A DNA stretch of 5,487 nt, from the NCBI GenBank assembly GCA_044868295.1, contig JBIOWF010000265.1, positions 1 to 5,487 of the forward strand. The letters run 5' to 3'. Position numbers and translations under genes: made by a program. Every line of letters starts with the position of its first letter. Position 1 is the first letter of the stretch. Under the pieces are notes generated by a model. That model had not been told where the DNA came from. It did not search any database and saw nothing but the letters and a program-made list of their open reading frames with translations. Below are positions 5,424-5,487 of this stretch, piece after piece. The DNA comes from JBIOWF01 sp044868295. Lineage in GTDB: Bacteria > Actinomycetota > Actinomycetes > Streptosporangiales > Streptosporangiaceae.

Positions 5424-5487
5424 GCGATTTGTCCCAGCGACGGCTCTGGAGGGCGCCCGCCACGGCGGCGGTGTGACGCCCCGAGCC
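5424..5487. other. Window-end stretch with no recognisable feature
   Basis: These 64 bp follow the stop of the DUF1996-like frame. They contain GC-rich partial complementarity (CGCCCGCC against GGCGGCGG) but no stem strong enough to call a terminator, and no gene start. Confidence 0.5.

Noticed and set aside
4769..5476. A gene starting at the ATG overlapping the bluB stop and running through the signal peptide
   Set aside because: The GGAGG directly abuts this ATG, leaving no spacing. The sequence up to 5056 is Arg-rich with poor codon pattern, and a much better ribosome binding site and ATG lie at 5041-5059.

Overview
The window is very GC-rich, with G or C at almost every third codon position in the clear genes. 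It carries gene families typical of filamentous actinomycetes: a CitA/DcuS-type sensor kinase, an HTH–nSTAND–WD40 protein and an actinobacterial-style BluB. A Streptomyces/Streptosporangiales-like chromosome is the best guess, but nothing here fixes the genus.

Layout. (1) Positions 2-487, plus strand: the last 161 residues of a sensor histidine kinase whose 5' part lies outside the window. No response regulator follows it. (2) Positions 506-3871, minus strand, convergent with the kinase: one large gene for a 1121-residue protein with an N-terminal HTH, an nSTAND-type P-loop NTPase, one transmembrane helix and 11 WD40 repeats. (3) Positions 3879-4061, minus strand: a stretch with strong coding character and no visible start, ending 7 bp before the nSTAND start codon. 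It contains a short motif like the N-terminus of benzoyl-CoA epoxidase BoxB and is probably a gene remnant. (4) Positions 4119-4772, plus strand: bluB, 5,6-dimethylbenzimidazole synthase, transcribed away from the nSTAND gene. (5) Positions 4773-5056: non-coding, with an AT-rich patch holding two TACGTA palindromes 19 bp apart, then a strong ribosome binding site. (6) Positions 5057-5423, plus strand: a broken secreted-protein gene. Its signal peptide and Ser/Pro/Thr linker are in one frame and a DUF1996-like C-terminal tail is in the next.

The genes do not form an obvious pathway. The kinase fragment, the nSTAND protein and BluB look like independent units, and the two damaged genes suggest a region where genes have been lost or rearranged. 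A 14-bp direct repeat occurs just after the kinase stop codon and again at 4943-4956, bracketing the nSTAND–bluB segment. This may be a trace of rearrangement or a coincidence. I see no RNA gene, CRISPR array, transposase or cobalamin riboswitch, and no convincingly new multi-gene system. The most interesting items are the membrane-anchored HTH–NTPase–WD40 protein with its irregular repeat array, the gene remnant beside it, and the broken DUF1996 gene.
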